Notes under the pieces: model-generated
Seen by the model: only the letters and a program-made list of their open reading frames with translations
What the model was told of the DNA's origin: nothing
The model's database searches: none
Program-made: the position numbers and the translations under genes
In this document: positions 7,614 through 16,936 of the stretch, piece by piece
Layout of the letters: the number at the start of each line of letters is the position of its first letter
Position numbering within the stretch: position 1 is the first letter of the stretch
Source of the DNA: Candidatus Aminicenantota bacterium
GTDB taxonomy: Bacteria; Acidobacteriota; Aminicenantia; JAMOAD01
Assembly (NCBI GenBank): GCA_027061995.1
Contig: JAMOUT010000087.1
Span: forward strand, 1-64,000
Length of the DNA: 64,000 nucleotides
Direction: 5' to 3'

Positions 7614-8495
7614 TTAATAATCATTGATAAAACTTATGGCATAATCATAATCTTTTTTAATAGCTTCCTTTAATGATTCGGGGTTATCAAATGATTCAAT
7701 ATCTCTGACCCTGTCTGTAAAAAAGATTTTTATCTCCTCTCCGTAAATCTTCTCGTTAAAATCAAATATTAGTGTTTCTATCTTTTTCTCACTATGATTA
7801 AAAGTGGGAACAGTGCCAACATGGGTGAGCGAATTAAAATATCTATCCTTATATAATGTTTTTGTTATATAAACACCCTCTTTTAAAAGAAAATTTTCAT
7901 CATATTTAAGATTCGCCGTGGGAAAGCCCAATTTCCTTCCTACGCCTCTCCCTTTAATAACAATAGATTTATATGTATAGAACCCCCCGAGCATTAATCT
8001 CGCCCTTTGAAGCTCCCCGTTTAAAAGATATTCTCTGATTCTGCTTGAGCTGACTTTTTCTCCGAAAATCCTAAATACTTTTACCCCTTTAACAGAGATA
8101 CCCTTCTGTCTCCCTATCTTTCTTAAATAAGATAAATCTCCCCCTCTGTTTTTCCCGAATCTGAATTCATCTCCTACAACAATAGCTTTTATATTATGCT
8201 TATCTATAAGATAATCTATAAATTCCTCGGGTGAAAGATGAACAACTTCGCTGAAATCCAGAATGGAAACCTCGTCAATTCCCATATCTTTTATCATTTT
8301 CACTTTATCTTCAACAGGTTGAATAAGTTTTATTTTTTTTCCGAAATAGGCTTGGGGGTGAGGGTTAAAGCTTACCGCAAGAGTCTTATAATTTAATTCC
8401 TTTCCTCTCTTCAAAGCATACCAAAGTATTCTTCTGTGACCTATATGAATGCCGTCAAAATTTCCTATTATGGCTATTTTATTTTTTATTATCAC
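7614..8495 (-). CDS. ribF: Bifunctional riboflavin kinase / FAD synthetase RibF
   Basis: A 293-residue cytoplasmic enzyme that phosphorylates riboflavin to FMN and adenylates FMN to FAD. The N-terminal nucleotidyltransferase domain starts with 'IIGNFDGIHIGHRRIL' (the HxGH motif) and contains 'SSSRIREYLLNGEL'. The C-terminal kinase domain has 'GRGVGRKLGFPTANL' with the PTAN signature. Length is normal for the family. The GTG start at 8495 overlaps the end of the upstream DUF4388 gene by 17 bases and has no clear Shine-Dalgarno, so translation is probably coupled. FAD made here would serve, among others, the HdrA-type flavoproteins at the right end of the window. Confidence 0.93.
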   Translation of the reverse strand: MIIKNKIAIIGNFDGIHIGHRRILWYALKRGKELNYKTLAVSFNPHPQAYFGKKIKLIQPVEDKVKMIKDMGIDEVSILDFSEVVHLSPEEFIDYLIDKHNIKAIVVGDEFRFGKNRGGDLSYLRKIGRQKGISVKGVKVFRIFGEKVSSSRIREYLLNGELQRARLMLGGFYTYKSIVIKGRGVGRKLGFPTANLKYDENFLLKEGVYITKTLYKDRYFNSLTHVGTVPTFNHSEKKIETLIFDFNEKIYGEEIKIFFTDRVRDIESFDNPESLKEAIKKDYDYAISFINDY

Positions 8496-9492
8496 TTGGA
8501 TTGTATTTTTCTTTCAAATATTTTATGTAATTTTTTTCCACTTTTTTTTGATAATCCAAAGTTTTATGTGGAATTTTATATGTTAAAGGGTGATAAATAT
8601 TCTTTTTAATAAAACTTGTATAAACCAATGATGCTAACCCAAGCAGAATTATGATAAAGACAATCATTTGTCTAATTAATTTAAAGAAATCCTTTTTTTC
8701 CTTTACCGATAATGCATTTAAATCATCCTTATAACTCAACTCTTTCCTTTCGCTTATCAAATTTTTCCTAATCAGATTATACAATGCCCTATATGTTTCA
8801 TATTCGGTTAAGCTGGATTTATCAAGAATTCTATTGACTGTCCTTGTTCCATCAACAAGTTTCAGAATTTTATAATCTTTCTCGGTAATGTAAATTACCT
8901 CATCATCCACTTTATCATCTTCATCATCTTTAACTATTTCTATCTTTTTATCAATTTTCTTTATTATAAAGACCATATCATTATTAGGAATCTCTTTTTT
9001 AATCAGAGGCATCTCATCCATCATCTGCATTGTTTCCATTAATAACAGATCAATGGAAATCGGCTCAAACCACTCCTTATCCCAATCTACAACATCCCTT
9101 TTAGTAAATTTATATTTTCCGTCAGACCAATTCATTATACTCATTATTATTTCGGTTGCTTGGATTCTCAGGGCTTTTTTAAGGTCTTCTTTTCCCAATA
9201 TCCCGAGACCTAATAAAATCTCTCCAAGTTTTTTACCTGTTTTATCCTGAATTGATAAAGCTTTATCAAGGGTATCTTTTGAGATAAGGCCGTTTTTTAC
9301 AAGTGTTTCTCCTATTTTATTCTCAATCTTTTTAGGAAATGATTCAACATTCACTATCATCCCTTTATCAAAGTAGATTGTTATATATGTATCCTTGAGA
9401 TTTATAACAAGAGTGCCGGTTTGTTTATGTTGTCCCAATGTTTGAAACAGATTTGTTATTGGAAAATCCTTAATTGTTCCTTCTAAAGCCAT
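8479..9492 (-). CDS. DUF4388/MshEN-motif signalling protein, membrane-anchored
   Basis: A 337-residue protein. Residues 1-55 look like the start of a DUF4388 domain ('ALEGTIKDFPITNLFQTL'). Residues 59-111 contain two tandem ~24-residue units ('KIGETLVKNGLI'...Gln82 and 'KKLGEILLGLGIL'...Gln111) matching the bipartite MshEN motif that binds cyclic-di-GMP in type II secretion ATPases, though Arg of the first unit is Lys. 'WSDGKYKF' resumes DUF4388 near 122. A winged-helix-like segment follows at about 200-255, then one membrane segment near 275-295 and a short tail. It overlaps the TPR membrane gene upstream and ribF downstream. A role as a cyclic-di-GMP-responsive regulator is inferred. Confidence 0.65.
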   Translation of the reverse strand: MALEGTIKDFPITNLFQTLGQHKQTGTLVINLKDTYITIYFDKGMIVNVESFPKKIENKIGETLVKNGLISKDTLDKALSIQDKTGKKLGEILLGLGILGKEDLKKALRIQATEIIMSIMNWSDGKYKFTKRDVVDWDKEWFEPISIDLLLMETMQMMDEMPLIKKEIPNNDMVFIIKKIDKKIEIVKDDEDDKVDDEVIYITEKDYKILKLVDGTRTVNRILDKSSLTEYETYRALYNLIRKNLISERKELSYKDDLNALSVKEKKDFFKLIRQMIVFIIILLGLASLVYTSFIKKNIYHPLTYKIPHKTLDYQKKVEKNYIKYLKEKYNPSDNKK

Positions 9493-11222
9493 TCTCTCTT
9501 CTCAACAAAAGATATAATTAAATTCATAATAAAATACAGCAAAAAAGCGATAATAATAAAAATAAAATATATTCCACTTATATTGGAAAATTTGATTAAT
9601 CTTATACTATTGTAAGAAAACAATCCGACAAAAAGAAATGTATAAAATAATGTTGACAATACAAGATAAGAATATGTATATTTTTTCTCAATCAAATCCA
9701 ATCCGGGGATAATCAAAGAAAGCAATAAAAATTTAAAACTCCTTCTTTTATTTTTATCATCAATCTCCTTATATTTAATTTTTCTTGTTTCTATCAACAA
9801 CGGGTCTTTAATAACAAACAGATTAAAACATTCTTCACAATAATCTCTTTTAGATACTCTTGAATTCCTTATTGTGGGTTTTCCGCAGAATTCACATTTG
9901 ATACTTTTACCTATTTTTCTAAAAAGCAACTTGGTGATAAGCATTAAGAAAAGTGAAACAATTATACCAAGCAATAAAGGGTTGTATAACATTTTTAGAT
10001 TTAACCTAACATCAGAATATTTAAAATAATTAAAACTCGGAGGCTTAATATTAACTATTATCTCATTACCTCTTTTAACCCCCTTTGCCCTTGCCATTTT
10101 CAGAAGTTTTTGTCCGCTCTCTATCTGATTAATCTTTATCAATAAAATTCCCAAATTATGATTGATTACAGGACTATTCGGGTTTAGTGAGAGAGCTTTA
10201 TTATACATATCCTTGGCAAGTGCGAAAAATCCGACTCTATAATATATATTCCCCAATAACAAATACTTTTTTTCATCAAGGTTTGAGTTCGCATTCATTT
10301 TTTCAAGGATTGTTCTTGCATTAAAAAGCTTGTTATCATTATAGTAAGATAACGCAATAACCATTCCAAGCTGCTGATCCTTGTTTTTATAATAAAGTTC
10401 TTCGGCTTTTTTCAATTCACCATCCTTATATAAACCGGAGTTCAATTTATCAATCATCCGATAAGACGGGTTCCGAGAAATACTATCAAAAAACATTAAT
10501 GCTTCATAAGAGCCAAATACAAGGAAAAAGAGAATATAAAATATTAATAATAGGTTTTTCTCTTTTTTAAAAAAATAAAAAACCATTATTCCGGCTAAAC
10601 CGAATGGGATATAAAAGATACCGAGAAAAAAACAGGGTGTGATTAATAAAAACATCATAAAAAGAGTGATGGAGAACTCTTTCTTACCCAAATCATTCAA
10701 TATAAGCTTAAAATTATCAATATATTTAAATAAAACAAAAATAGTAAAACTTATCATAAGAGATAAAAACAGAGCTTTTATAAACGAATGCAATATTAAA
10801 AAGAGATTCTTTTTAATTATTATTTTTAACTCCTGAAGATTATTTAATACCGCTCCTGCAAAATTAAAATGTTTTAGTTTTATGGCTGAAAGATCATCAA
10901 GAAGTTTCCAATTATTCCCATAATTCTTATTCAATCGTTCAAGGTAAATCATCCCGTCGCTATAGTCTCCTCTTTTAATTTTATCAAGCGAGTAATTCCA
11001 AATAAGATAGAGAATCTCCATTTTATGATTTTTTTGTATTTTTGAATTAGAGAGTTCATCAATGATTCTCACGGCATCATCTGTTTTCCCCTGTTGAGCG
11101 GTATAATAAAATTTAAACCAAAATTCGCTGTATTCATCACTTTCGGACGATAAAAGATTAATATTCACAATAGATATAAAAAAAATCAATAGAGATAAAA
11201 TAATAGCTCTTTTTCTTATCAT
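9483..11222 (-). CDS. TPR-repeat membrane protein with zinc-finger loop
   Basis: A 579-residue protein. A cleavable or anchor hydrophobic segment (6-25) leads into TPR-like helices, a central group of membrane helices (about 145-250), and further TPR units including 'LGNIYYRVGFFALAKDMYNK' near 325-345. A membrane helix near 415-430 follows, then a four-cysteine module 'CEFCGKP...YCEECF' near 440-465, and C-terminal membrane helices. The architecture suggests an envelope scaffold, but no known function is recognised. Its start overlaps the DUF1844 stop by ATGA, and its end overlaps the DUF4388/MshEN gene by 10 bases, so the three are translationally linked. Confidence 0.6.
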   Translation of the reverse strand: MIRKRAIILSLLIFFISIVNINLLSSESDEYSEFWFKFYYTAQQGKTDDAVRIIDELSNSKIQKNHKMEILYLIWNYSLDKIKRGDYSDGMIYLERLNKNYGNNWKLLDDLSAIKLKHFNFAGAVLNNLQELKIIIKKNLFLILHSFIKALFLSLMISFTIFVLFKYIDNFKLILNDLGKKEFSITLFMMFLLITPCFFLGIFYIPFGLAGIMVFYFFKKEKNLLLIFYILFFLVFGSYEALMFFDSISRNPSYRMIDKLNSGLYKDGELKKAEELYYKNKDQQLGMVIALSYYNDNKLFNARTILEKMNANSNLDEKKYLLLGNIYYRVGFFALAKDMYNKALSLNPNSPVINHNLGILLIKINQIESGQKLLKMARAKGVKRGNEIIVNIKPPSFNYFKYSDVRLNLKMLYNPLLLGIIVSLFLMLITKLLFRKIGKSIKCEFCGKPTIRNSRVSKRDYCEECFNLFVIKDPLLIETRKIKYKEIDDKNKRRSFKFLLLSLIIPGLDLIEKKYTYSYLVLSTLFYTFLFVGLFSYNSIRLIKFSNISGIYFIFIIIAFLLYFIMNLIISFVEKREWL

Positions 11223-11488
11223 TTTATTATCTGTTTTTGTTTTAAATATTCTGTCTTCAATTGAGTGAGAATCGAATCTAACAATTGCTCTTCATCATCG
11301 GTCAAATTTCCCTCTGTTTTAGTTTTTAAAAAATCAATTATATCAATAATGTTTTTTGCCTCATCAAGAGAAATTTTTTTTTCTCCTGTTAAAGGATCAT
11401 TTCTTAATCCCATTTTTATCAAAGCCTGAGTATAAAACGGAATTATTATTGTGGAAAGTTCAACAGGGAGCACCCCGTTTTTTTCCAT
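11219..11488 (-). CDS. DUF1844 small protein
   Basis: An 89-residue protein with no membrane segment. The pattern 'PLTGEKKISLDEAKNIIDII' with 'FLKTKTEGNLTDDEEQLL' is characteristic of DUF1844, a helical family of unknown function found in many deltaproteobacteria, acidobacteria and candidate phyla. A strong ribosome-binding site (GGGAGGTCCAT) precedes the ATG, which makes this the likely first gene of the leftward DUF1844-TPR-DUF4388-ribF unit. Its overlap with the TPR gene (ATGA) points to coordinated production. Confidence 0.75.
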   Translation of the reverse strand: MEKNGVLPVELSTIIIPFYTQALIKMGLRNDPLTGEKKISLDEAKNIIDIIDFLKTKTEGNLTDDEEQLLDSILTQLKTEYLKQKQIIK

Positions 11489-11561
11489 ATGGACCTCCCG
11501 TATAAAATATAAAAATATAACATTTTTTTACAAAATATTCAAGAAGATTTATTATATAATA

Positions 11562-12275
11562 TTATTGTTTGTTTTTAACTTCCGCAGGTTTTTTTATCCC
11601 GAGTAATTCAATATCAAATATTAACAGTTGCCCGGGACCAATTATATTTCCGGCTCCTCTGTCTCCGTAAGCTAAGTTTGACGGGATGTAAAATCTGTAT
11701 TTCGCACCAACTTTCATAAGTTGAAGGCCCTCAACCCATCCGGGAATTACTTTGTTTAATTGGAATTCGGCGGGTTTTCCCCTTTTATAAGAACTGTCAA
11801 ATTCCTGTCCGTTTAATAATGTCCCTCTGTAATTTACCACCACAATATCTGTAGGGAGAGGTTTTTTCCCTGTTCCCTCTTTTATAATTTCATATTGCAA
11901 ACCGCTTTCAGTGGTAATAACTCCTTTCTTTTTCGCATTCTTTTTAAGAAATTCTTCCGATATTTTTTTATTTTTATCAATAATATTTTTTATCATTTCC
12001 TGCTGAAACTCTATCAAAGTTTGTCTAATCTCTTCCTCTTTTAATAAAGCTTTTCCCCCGTTTAAACTATCATCGATCCCTTTTAATAAAGCTTTTATAT
12101 CAAGTTTATTTTTAAGATCATTTAAATTCTTCCCATAATTGTAACCCATCGCATAACTTCTCTTTACTTTTTTGGAACTCAAATCAAGTTTAGAACTAAC
12201 CTCCGTTGTTTTCTTACATCCGAACGAGATAAAAAGAAAACTCAAAATAACTACCAATGTTGCAAATCTTTTCAT
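11562..12275 (-). CDS. FKBP-type peptidyl-prolyl isomerase lipoprotein
   Basis: A 237-residue exported lipoprotein. The signal peptide ends in the lipobox 'FISFGC'. A helical dimerisation region resembling Mip/FkpA covers about residues 25-115 ('SYAMGYNYGKNL', 'QTLIEFQQEM'), followed by a C-terminal FKBP domain ('VVNYRGTLLNGQEFDSSY', 'VIPGWVEGLQLMKVGAKYRF', 'AYGDRGAG'). It should catalyse proline isomerisation during periplasmic protein folding. I start at the ATG at 12275, which follows AAGGAGTGAAGAA, not at an in-frame codon 30 bases upstream. It is divergently arranged to the M48 protease gene, another envelope quality-control type. Confidence 0.88.
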   Translation of the reverse strand: MKRFATLVVILSFLFISFGCKKTTEVSSKLDLSSKKVKRSYAMGYNYGKNLNDLKNKLDIKALLKGIDDSLNGGKALLKEEEIRQTLIEFQQEMIKNIIDKNKKISEEFLKKNAKKKGVITTESGLQYEIIKEGTGKKPLPTDIVVVNYRGTLLNGQEFDSSYKRGKPAEFQLNKVIPGWVEGLQLMKVGAKYRFYIPSNLAYGDRGAGNIIGPGQLLIFDIELLGIKKPAEVKNKQ

Positions 12276-12445
12276 TTCTTCACTCCTTAACTTAGAATTC
12301 TTCATTATATAATAAAATTCTTTTTATGTTAAGCCGGCTATATTTAAAATGTATTATTTTTTTATTTATATGAACAAAAATAAATATAAACCATCCTTTA
12401 ACCCCACACTTCACTTTCAAGCTTAATTCTGATAAACTTAATAAT

Positions 12446-13978
12446 ATGATAAATTTCTGGAAATTTGAAAAAGAAAATAGGATAAAAAGCCTTATTATCC
12501 TTTTCATACTATTGTTTTTTTTTGTTCTTGCATGGTGGATAGCATTTAAAATAACACTGTTTTTCATGGGGATTAAACTTTATCTCCCTTTTTATATCTA
12601 TATAATAGCGGCATTAATAACATCGTTTTTTTATTTTAAAAGGGCGGACGGTTCAATAAGAGAATTTCTTTTTGCTATCAATGCTCTTCCGATAGATAAA
12701 GAGGATTTCAGACACAGAAGGGTGGAAAATATTATAAATGAGATATCGGTTGCCGCGGGGATACAGCCTCCTACTCTTTATATTTTCCCGTCATATATAA
12801 AAAATGCTTTTACCGTAAAAACCGAAAAAGAGCACATCGTCGTTATTTCCGAAGGGGTCGCCGGCAATATGAGAAGAGATGAGATTCAGGCAATAGTTGC
12901 TCATGAGATAGGTCATATTGTTGACAAAGATACCGAGATAAAAACATTCATCGTATCACTTACGGCTGGACTTGTTTCCGCAAAATCGCTTCTCGGATTC
13001 ACAACACCTACAACAACAAAGCATGGAACAGGGGTTAGAATGAGGGGGAAATTCGGAACATATATAATTGTTATGTATATTTTCCTTACAATCACACAAA
13101 TAATAACAAGAATCCTATCCACAATGGTTTCACGACAGCGGGAATATCTTGCGGATATGAAATCAACGGAGTTTACAAGAAATCCCGAAGCTTTGGCAAG
13201 AGCTTTATATATAATAGATCATGACAGAATAAACCAATTGATAAATCTTACTCATCCCTCATACTCAATGTTGTTTCTTATAAATCCTTTGAAGAACAGT
13301 TTGGGCGAAAAAAACGGTTTATTTGCAAACCTTTTTTCAACACACCCGCCCACTTTTTTAAGAATAAAAAGAATGCTTGAATTAGCACATTTGGATCCGG
13401 GAGAATTTTTTGCAGATAAAATGAAGAAAAGATTGGGAATCGATGAAGAGGAAAAACAATACTTTGTCAAACAAAAGGATAAATGGCTCGGGCCTTTTAC
13501 GATGAAAGAGATTAGAGAAAAATTTAAAGACCTTAATATGGTTAAGATATTTTCCGAGCTTCACGGGCAGGAAAGTTTCATGCTTAAAGGGGAAAAAGCG
13601 GATTACTCCTGTCCGAGATGCGGAGGAGGTTTGTATGATACTTTTTACGAAGATATTCCGGTAACTCTTTGCCAAACTTGCGGAGGAGTCCTCATTAAAG
13701 GGGTAAGATTAAAAAGATCATTAATAAGAGAAGATCCTCACTTTAATATGAAAAAAGAAAAAGAATTAATAAAAACCCGATTTTTACAATTAAAAAAAGA
13801 AAAAGGAAAAATAGGGATTAAGGATTTTGATTCCTCCCCTTTATTAAATTGTCCTGTTTGCGGGGGCAAAATGGCAAGATTTTTTTACAGTTATAATCTG
13901 CCCGTTGTTATGGATTTTTGTTATAAATGCGATCTATATTTTTTGGATAGGGGAGAACTTGACCTGCTTCAATCGTAA
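12446..13978 (+). CDS. M48-family zinc metalloprotease with GYF-like and zinc-ribbon tail
   Basis: A 510-residue membrane protease. Two membrane helices (about 16-65) precede the catalytic region with 'AHEIGHIVD' (His153, Glu154, His157) and the third-ligand segment 'SRQREYLADMKSTEF'. A further membrane segment lies between them ('YIIVMYIFLTITQII'). This is the HtpX-like M48 layout. The last ~150 residues are unusual: a GYF_2-like 'KWLGPFTMKEIREKF' module followed by two Cys4 ribbons ('CPRCGGG...CQTCGG' and 'CPVCGGK...CYKCD', the latter ending 'RGELDLL' as in zf-TFIIB). The tail may recognise substrates. No Shine-Dalgarno is visible before the ATG. Confidence 0.82.
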   Translation: MINFWKFEKENRIKSLIILFILLFFFVLAWWIAFKITLFFMGIKLYLPFYIYIIAALITSFFYFKRADGSIREFLFAINALPIDKEDFRHRRVENIINEISVAAGIQPPTLYIFPSYIKNAFTVKTEKEHIVVISEGVAGNMRRDEIQAIVAHEIGHIVDKDTEIKTFIVSLTAGLVSAKSLLGFTTPTTTKHGTGVRMRGKFGTYIIVMYIFLTITQIITRILSTMVSRQREYLADMKSTEFTRNPEALARALYIIDHDRINQLINLTHPSYSMLFLINPLKNSLGEKNGLFANLFSTHPPTFLRIKRMLELAHLDPGEFFADKMKKRLGIDEEEKQYFVKQKDKWLGPFTMKEIREKFKDLNMVKIFSELHGQESFMLKGEKADYSCPRCGGGLYDTFYEDIPVTLCQTCGGVLIKGVRLKRSLIREDPHFNMKKEKELIKTRFLQLKKEKGKIGIKDFDSSPLLNCPVCGGKMARFFYSYNLPVVMDFCYKCDLYFLDRGELDLLQS

Positions 13979-14063
13979 TATTAATATTTGTTGAATAATT
14001 AATCAAAACAATCCGTATATAATATATATAATATATATCAAGATAATAGTAAAAGGAGGATTT

Positions 14064-14975
14064 ATGGAAAAAATAATTATCAAAGATGTAAACAAATCAT
14101 ACGGAGACATTAAAGCGGTAAACAATCTCTCTTTTAAAATCGAAGAGGGCAAAATTTACGGAATTTTAGGCCCTAATGGCGCAGGTAAAACAACAACCAT
14201 AAGAATGCTGCTGAATATCATCCCCCCAGATTCCGGAGAGATTCTGATTGATAACAAACCTTTTGAAGAAAAGATGAAAGAGAGAATAGGATATCTTCCC
14301 GAAGAGAGAGGTTTATACAGAAAATTAAAAGTAAAAGATACCCTCTGCTTTTTCGGCGAACTAAAAGGGATGAAACCGAATGAAGCTTTAAAATCAGCCG
14401 AAGAATGGGTGGATAAAATAGGACTGTCTGAATGGTTCGATAAAAAAATTGAGGAACTCTCAAAAGGGATGCAACAAAAGATTCAATTCATAACCTCTAT
14501 AATTCACAATCCCGATATAATAATCTTTGACGAACCATTCTCGGGACTTGATCCTTTAAATACGGAGATACTTCTGGATATTATGCTTGAGATGAAGAAA
14601 AAAGGTTCAACAATCCTGTTTTCAACCCATATACTCGAGCATGCGGAAAAACTTGTTGACGGTGTAACCCTTATTAAAAACGGGAAGAATGTTTTAACCG
14701 GCTCTCTTGAAGAGATAAGAAACAGGTATTCCGCTAATCTGTATAAAATAGAGATTGAGGAGGAGAATGATGATGAAAAGATAAAAAAATTCCCTTATAT
14801 CAAAGAGATTAATAGCTTCGGAAAAGAATTTGAGATAGAGATAAAAAAAGAGATTGAACCTACAAAATTTTTAAAAGATATTGTTGAAGAGGGAATTAAA
14901 ATTAATAAATTCGAGAGAATTCAACCATCATTAAAAAATATATATCTGAAACTTATGAAAGAGGAGGAAAAATGA
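14064..14975 (+). CDS. ABC exporter ATP-binding protein (NatA-like)
   Basis: A 303-residue ATPase. Walker A 'GPNGAGKTT' (about 37-45), Q-loop region 'GYLPEERGLYRKL', signature 'LSKGMQQK', Walker B 'IIIFDEPFSGLDP' and switch 'STHILEHAE' are all intact. The C-terminal ~80 residues are the extension typical of NatA/ABC-2 exporters. It energises the permease encoded by the next gene, whose ATG overlaps its TGA. The substrate is not evident; sodium, lipids and antibiotics are known cargos in this group. A strong AAAGGAGG site precedes the start. Confidence 0.9.
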   Translation: MEKIIIKDVNKSYGDIKAVNNLSFKIEEGKIYGILGPNGAGKTTTIRMLLNIIPPDSGEILIDNKPFEEKMKERIGYLPEERGLYRKLKVKDTLCFFGELKGMKPNEALKSAEEWVDKIGLSEWFDKKIEELSKGMQQKIQFITSIIHNPDIIIFDEPFSGLDPLNTEILLDIMLEMKKKGSTILFSTHILEHAEKLVDGVTLIKNGKNVLTGSLEEIRNRYSANLYKIEIEEENDDEKIKKFPYIKEINSFGKEFEIEIKKEIEPTKFLKDIVEEGIKINKFERIQPSLKNIYLKLMKEEEK

Positions 14976-16303
14976 AAGTTTTAACCATAATAAAGAAAGA
15001 GGTGAAAGAGATTGTTGTAAAAAAAGCATTTATAATCGGAACACTGCTTACCCCCGTATTAATGGTCGGCATGGTATTTCTTCCCTCTCTTATAATGGGA
15101 AAAGTCGCAAAAACAAATGCAAAAATCATGGTTATTGATTTTACTGATTCTGTTTTCAATCAATTAAAAACAGAGCTCGAAGGTAAAGGAAAGGATAATA
15201 AAAAAATCAAACAAAACATGGAAAAGGATATTCTTGAAAAAGCAAAAAAACAAACGGATGGGATAGAGGGTATTATCACTTTTAAATTGGAGAATATATC
15301 AACTACAAAAGATAAACTTCCCGAAATTGAAAAAAAATTAAAACAGGAGATTGGCAGTAAAAAAATATACGGTTATCTTATAATCCCGAAAAATTTTCTC
15401 AAAGACCGAAAAGTGATATTAAAAGCAAAAAATGTTGCAAACATAGCTGTTATTAAATCAATAAACAGTGCATTAAGGAAAATAGCCACAAGAAAACTTT
15501 TGGAAAAAGAGAATTTCCCCGAAGACAAAATAGAGGAACTTACCAAAAGTGTCCGAATCTCAACCATTAAAATAGAAAAAGGGAAAGAGAAAAAGAGTAG
15601 TTTTATCGGGGAATATCTTCTCGCGGTTATTCTCGTAGTTTTAATCTTCATGGTGATTCTCGTGTATGGGCAAACCGTTATGAGAAGTATAGTTGAAGAG
15701 AAGAATATGAGAGTTACCGAGGTTTTATTATCCTCTGTTGATTCTTTTACTCTGTTTCTCGGAAAAATAACGGGGATAGGAGCGGCGGGACTGATTCAAG
15801 TTGTTATATGGGCTATTATGTTTTTCGGAGGTTATATATATTTTATATCCTTTTTACCAATGAGGTTTAAGGGTGCTTCAGTTTCTCCCATGGCATATAT
15901 AGCATTTGCAATATTTTTTATTCTCGGATATTTTCTCTATTCAACCCTTTTTGCAATAGCGGGAGCAGTATCAAACACTGATCAGGAAGCACAACAATTT
16001 CTTCAACCTATTATGATTTTGCTTATTTTACCCTATCTTATATCTTTTTCAAGCATTCAAAACCCTGATAATGCCATAGTGGTTGCACTCTCGTTTTTCC
16101 CGTTTTTCACCCCGATGCTTATGTTTGTCAGAGTCGCATTTGCAAGCGTTCCTGTTTACCAATTTATTCTATCGACAGTATTAATGATACTAACAATAAT
16201 AGGAATGATTTTTATCGCGGCTAAAATTTTCAGAATAGGGATTCTATCTTATGGTAAAAAACCCAATTTAAAACAGATATTTCTCTGGTTAAAAGAAAGA
16301 TAA
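14972..16303 (+). CDS. ABC-2 type permease (NatB-like)
   Basis: A 443-residue membrane protein. One N-terminal membrane helix (about 20-42) is followed by a large extracytoplasmic domain (about 45-205, lysine-rich, 'KIMVIDFTDSVFNQL'), then about five membrane helices, with the 'EEKNMRVTEVLLSSV' segment typical of NatB/ABC-2_membrane_3 permeases between the second and third. It forms the exporter channel with the ATPase encoded upstream, to which it is coupled by an ATGA overlap. Substrate unknown. Confidence 0.87.
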   Translation: MKVLTIIKKEVKEIVVKKAFIIGTLLTPVLMVGMVFLPSLIMGKVAKTNAKIMVIDFTDSVFNQLKTELEGKGKDNKKIKQNMEKDILEKAKKQTDGIEGIITFKLENISTTKDKLPEIEKKLKQEIGSKKIYGYLIIPKNFLKDRKVILKAKNVANIAVIKSINSALRKIATRKLLEKENFPEDKIEELTKSVRISTIKIEKGKEKKSSFIGEYLLAVILVVLIFMVILVYGQTVMRSIVEEKNMRVTEVLLSSVDSFTLFLGKITGIGAAGLIQVVIWAIMFFGGYIYFISFLPMRFKGASVSPMAYIAFAIFFILGYFLYSTLFAIAGAVSNTDQEAQQFLQPIMILLILPYLISFSSIQNPDNAIVVALSFFPFFTPMLMFVRVAFASVPVYQFILSTVLMILTIIGMIFIAAKIFRIGILSYGKKPNLKQIFLWLKER

Positions 16304-16936
16304 AATTTTATAAATTATAAGTAATAAATTAAGATTGCAGAGGCACCGGATTCGGACATCTTACAATTAAACAAGAAATTATTTTACTAATAATTCTATC
16401 TTTTAATAATTAATAAAAAAATTAAATTTTATTTATTCGACATTTTCAATCAAAAACAATAATTAGTGAATGAAAAAGTTCTTTTAGAATACTGATTTTT
16501 ATCGTAAAAAATTTATATAATTTTTTTATTATCAAATAATATTCATCATCAATTTGAGCATTCACCAGTATATCAACATTTATTGTTCTTTTATTATTTT
16601 TTTGAATAATTTTAAATTTCATGTTTTTAATTTTATCTAAAATAACTCTACCTAAGATAGGATTCTCCCCGCTAATGATATTAATGCTTTTTTCAGATTA
16701 ATAATCCGGTTTTTTGTTTTAATCAAACTATTTTCAAACATTTTATTTAACCCCTCGATAAAATTATTGAACAAAACAATAAATCATAAATTAAAAACCC
16801 GTTTTTTTCAATATCTCCAATTTCATATATGATTGTATCATATGTTTTGTTTTCCATTTTCAATCCGTCTTTCCGACTTTCTTTATAAATAAGAAGAATA
16901 TTGATATAATAGATTATTTAATTCAAGGAGTAAAAT
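16304..16936. other. Intergenic region with a decayed ORF
   Basis: Apart from the frameshifted reading frame at 16446-16741, no gene is seen. A TATAAT hexamer at 16905-16910 lies about 27 bases before the thioredoxin-lipoprotein ATG and may be its -10 box, but no good -35 hexamer is spaced from it. Confidence 0.4.
16446..16741 (-). pseudogene. Frameshifted small ORF of unknown function
   Basis: Reading leftward from the ATG at 16741 (preceded by GAGGGGTTAAATAAA) gives about 20 sensible codons, 'MFENSLIKTKNRIINLKK', then a stop soon after in that frame. Shifting frame near 16688 continues without interruption for about 80 codons ('INIISGENPILGRVIL' ... 'KISILKELFHSLIIVFD') to a TGA at 16446. 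A single-base indel would join them into a ~98-residue protein. The product is not recognised. The call rests on the long second frame and on codon use like the neighbours; it could be chance in AT-rich DNA. Confidence 0.35.

Noticed and set aside
12292..12567. 91-codon leftward frame
   Set aside because: It overlaps the well-supported M48 protease start and the FKBP upstream region and has no ribosome-binding site or recognisable product.
13988..14023. Promoter before the ABC exporter ATPase gene
   Set aside because: TTGAAT and TATAAT are present but 21 bases apart, too far for a standard sigma-70 promoter.
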